A stretch of 64,000 bases of DNA, taken from Vigna angularis. Its lineage: Eukaryota > Streptophyta > Magnoliopsida > Fabales > Fabaceae. A program made the position numbers and the translations under genes. The first letter of the stretch is position 1; each line of letters starts with the position of its first letter. The notes under the pieces are model-generated. The model ran no database searches, had not been told where the DNA came from, and was given only the letters and a program-made list of their open reading frames with translations. The stretch is taken from positions 7,598,501 through 7,662,500 of the forward strand of contig NC_068980.1 of NCBI RefSeq assembly GCF_016808095.1. Reading direction: 5' to 3'. Below are positions 62,650 to 64,000 of the stretch, one piece after another.

Positions 62650-64000
62650 TTGTTCAAAGAAAAAAGATCTACCTATAAACGACTCTCTTATACTCAAGTT
62701 ACTAAGAGAGATTTAGAATATAAGATAATAGAGTAATGAGTATCAGAATGTATGTATTTTCTGGTGAAATATCGTGTGTATTTATAGAGTTCTTAGGACC
62801 TATGAGATTTGTTGTAAAAATTGATAATATCAAGAGAATATCGAATAGTATAAACAAATATAACAACTTACAATATATATGATAATTAGTAAAATAATAA
62901 CAATAATATGATACCTTACTTGATATACTAGGTAATTTGTAAATATATGGTATTGAAGAATAACATGACATAATCAAAGTACTGAGATTTGGTCACATAG
63001 TTAATATATGAAAATTTGCAGCAATAAATATATCTCAGGTTATCTTTCAACCACTTTATGTTAGTAAAGTTGAATGGACCTTGTTGGACAACATTACTTA
63101 GCATATTTGTTGAGCCAGTATGTACATAAGGCCCCCAAGCTCAGAAGTTTGATTAGAATATGAGGAATGTTTATTGCGAATGTAACTGGCCCTTTGGTCG
63201 AGTCATAGTCAACTTTACGTTTACAGGTGGATTGGTCGTTTGGCTCAACTGTATGTGGTCGTCTTTGATCATGTTGAGGTATCTATTAACTTAATTCGTT
63301 CTTAACTAAGTTGTGTGTGGTTGTCTTTGACTTTATAGATGAATTGACCCTTTAACCAAGCTATGAGTAGTCGTCTTTGACCATGGATGTTGTCTTAAGC
63401 ACTTTGAATTATTGAATTAGGCAGGATTTGATGCCACTTATCTAAGCAAACTTTATGTCGTCGATTTAGGCAGGCTTTGAGTCTGTTGCCAACTTAGGTA
63501 GGCTCGGGTGCCACCGTGGGGTCGAGGAAGCAAAACCAATATGGTAACCACCAGAAACATGTCGAGTAAGGTAGTTTTAGAGGAAGCATCTGAAGAACAA
63601 CACTTGGATCTTATGGAGATGATATGGAGAATAAGCATGGATATGGAAGAAATGACGAAAAAACATGAAGAAGAACGCAAAGAGTTGTAGGCTCTGGGAG
63701 ATGAAGACGCATTGATAAGAAAACATATGAATAATAGAGACCCAACCCCATCAACTCCAAACCAATCGAGGTCACCTAAACAAACATGTGTGAAACCTAA
63801 ACAAACAGTCTAAGGAGAAAGTGAAGAGGCTAGTAGAGACCATAACTTATCCATCACAACAACAATAGACACGACTGAAGTACACCCGTTACCCGTTAAT
63901 GGTAGGCATAGTGAATGCATCGTCACTTGAGCTTTGGAAGATGCCTACATTCAATAAGTATGATGGAACGACAAATTTGAATGAACTATTAGCATGTTTG
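62650..64000 (+). mobile_element. Decayed Ty3/gypsy-type LTR retrotransposon, 5' part
   Basis: From 63541 (ATG GTA ACC ACC AGA AAC ATG) the plus strand reads like the start of a plant gypsy gag: MVTTRNMS, then a charged coiled-coil-like stretch, and in another frame LELWKMPTFNKYDGTTNLNELLACL-type residues at the window end, matching the conserved P-x-(L/F)-x-K/R-YDGTTDP gag motif. In-frame stops and frame changes show it is dead. Upstream, GTGCCACCGTGGGGTC at about 63509 resembles the leader after the 5' LTR of such elements. The LTR probably occupies most of 62650-63495, with degenerate GGTCGTCTTTGA-type repeats; its left edge is not defined. Truncated by the window. Confidence 0.6.

Noticed and set aside
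63453..63680. Minus-strand 75-codon frame
   Set aside because: Antisense to the retrotransposon leader and gag start.

Overview
The window is a plant nuclear sequence: AT-rich, intron-containing and crowded with transposon debris. All recognisable gene families are plant-specific: GH3, PINOID-binding EF-hand protein, G-type lectin S-receptor-like kinases and a B-box zinc finger. The repeat style suggests a eudicot, most likely a legume of the Phaseolus/Vigna/Glycine group. The species call is inference; the plant call is secure.

Layout. At the left edge is the 5' three quarters of a GH3 acyl-amido synthetase gene (minus strand, cut by the window end). About 16.5 kb without a confident gene follows, holding a complete short CACTA element (7024-7822), two adjacent hAT-type non-autonomous elements with target-site duplications (13753-14706 and 14937-15460), an inverted-repeat element and an orphan CACTA end. 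A small intronless EF-hand gene resembling Arabidopsis PBP1/KIC sits at 20.3-20.7 kb (minus). A second complete CACTA element lies at 24245-25246.

The centre (27-51 kb) is a tandem array of three G-type lectin S-receptor-like kinase genes, all minus strand. Each has 8 exons, and the reconstructed splice phases give uninterrupted products of 991, 988 and 985 residues. Genes 1 and 2 are almost identical across the kinase exons and their introns but differ visibly in the ectodomain exons. Gene 3 is more diverged and has an intron 2 expanded to 2.15 kb with a LINE-like fragment inside. Flanking duplications point to units of about 9.5-9.7 kb and a possible lost fourth unit near 53.5 kb.

The right part holds a probable 5' gene fragment (55.2-55.75 kb), a BBX28/29-like single-B-box gene (57430-58296, plus), a CACTA end with a perfect hairpin, the decayed 3' part of a LINE (60.25-61.07 kb) and the 5' part of a decayed Ty3/gypsy-type retrotransposon running off the right end.

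Functionally, GH3 (auxin or jasmonate conjugation) and the PBP1-like protein (calcium-responsive partner of PINOID) both belong to auxin biology but are far apart and need not be linked. The receptor kinases are typical of fast-evolving tandem perception or defence clusters. No wholly new system was found. The most informative signals are the conversion-like mosaic in the kinase array and the precisely bounded short DNA transposons.
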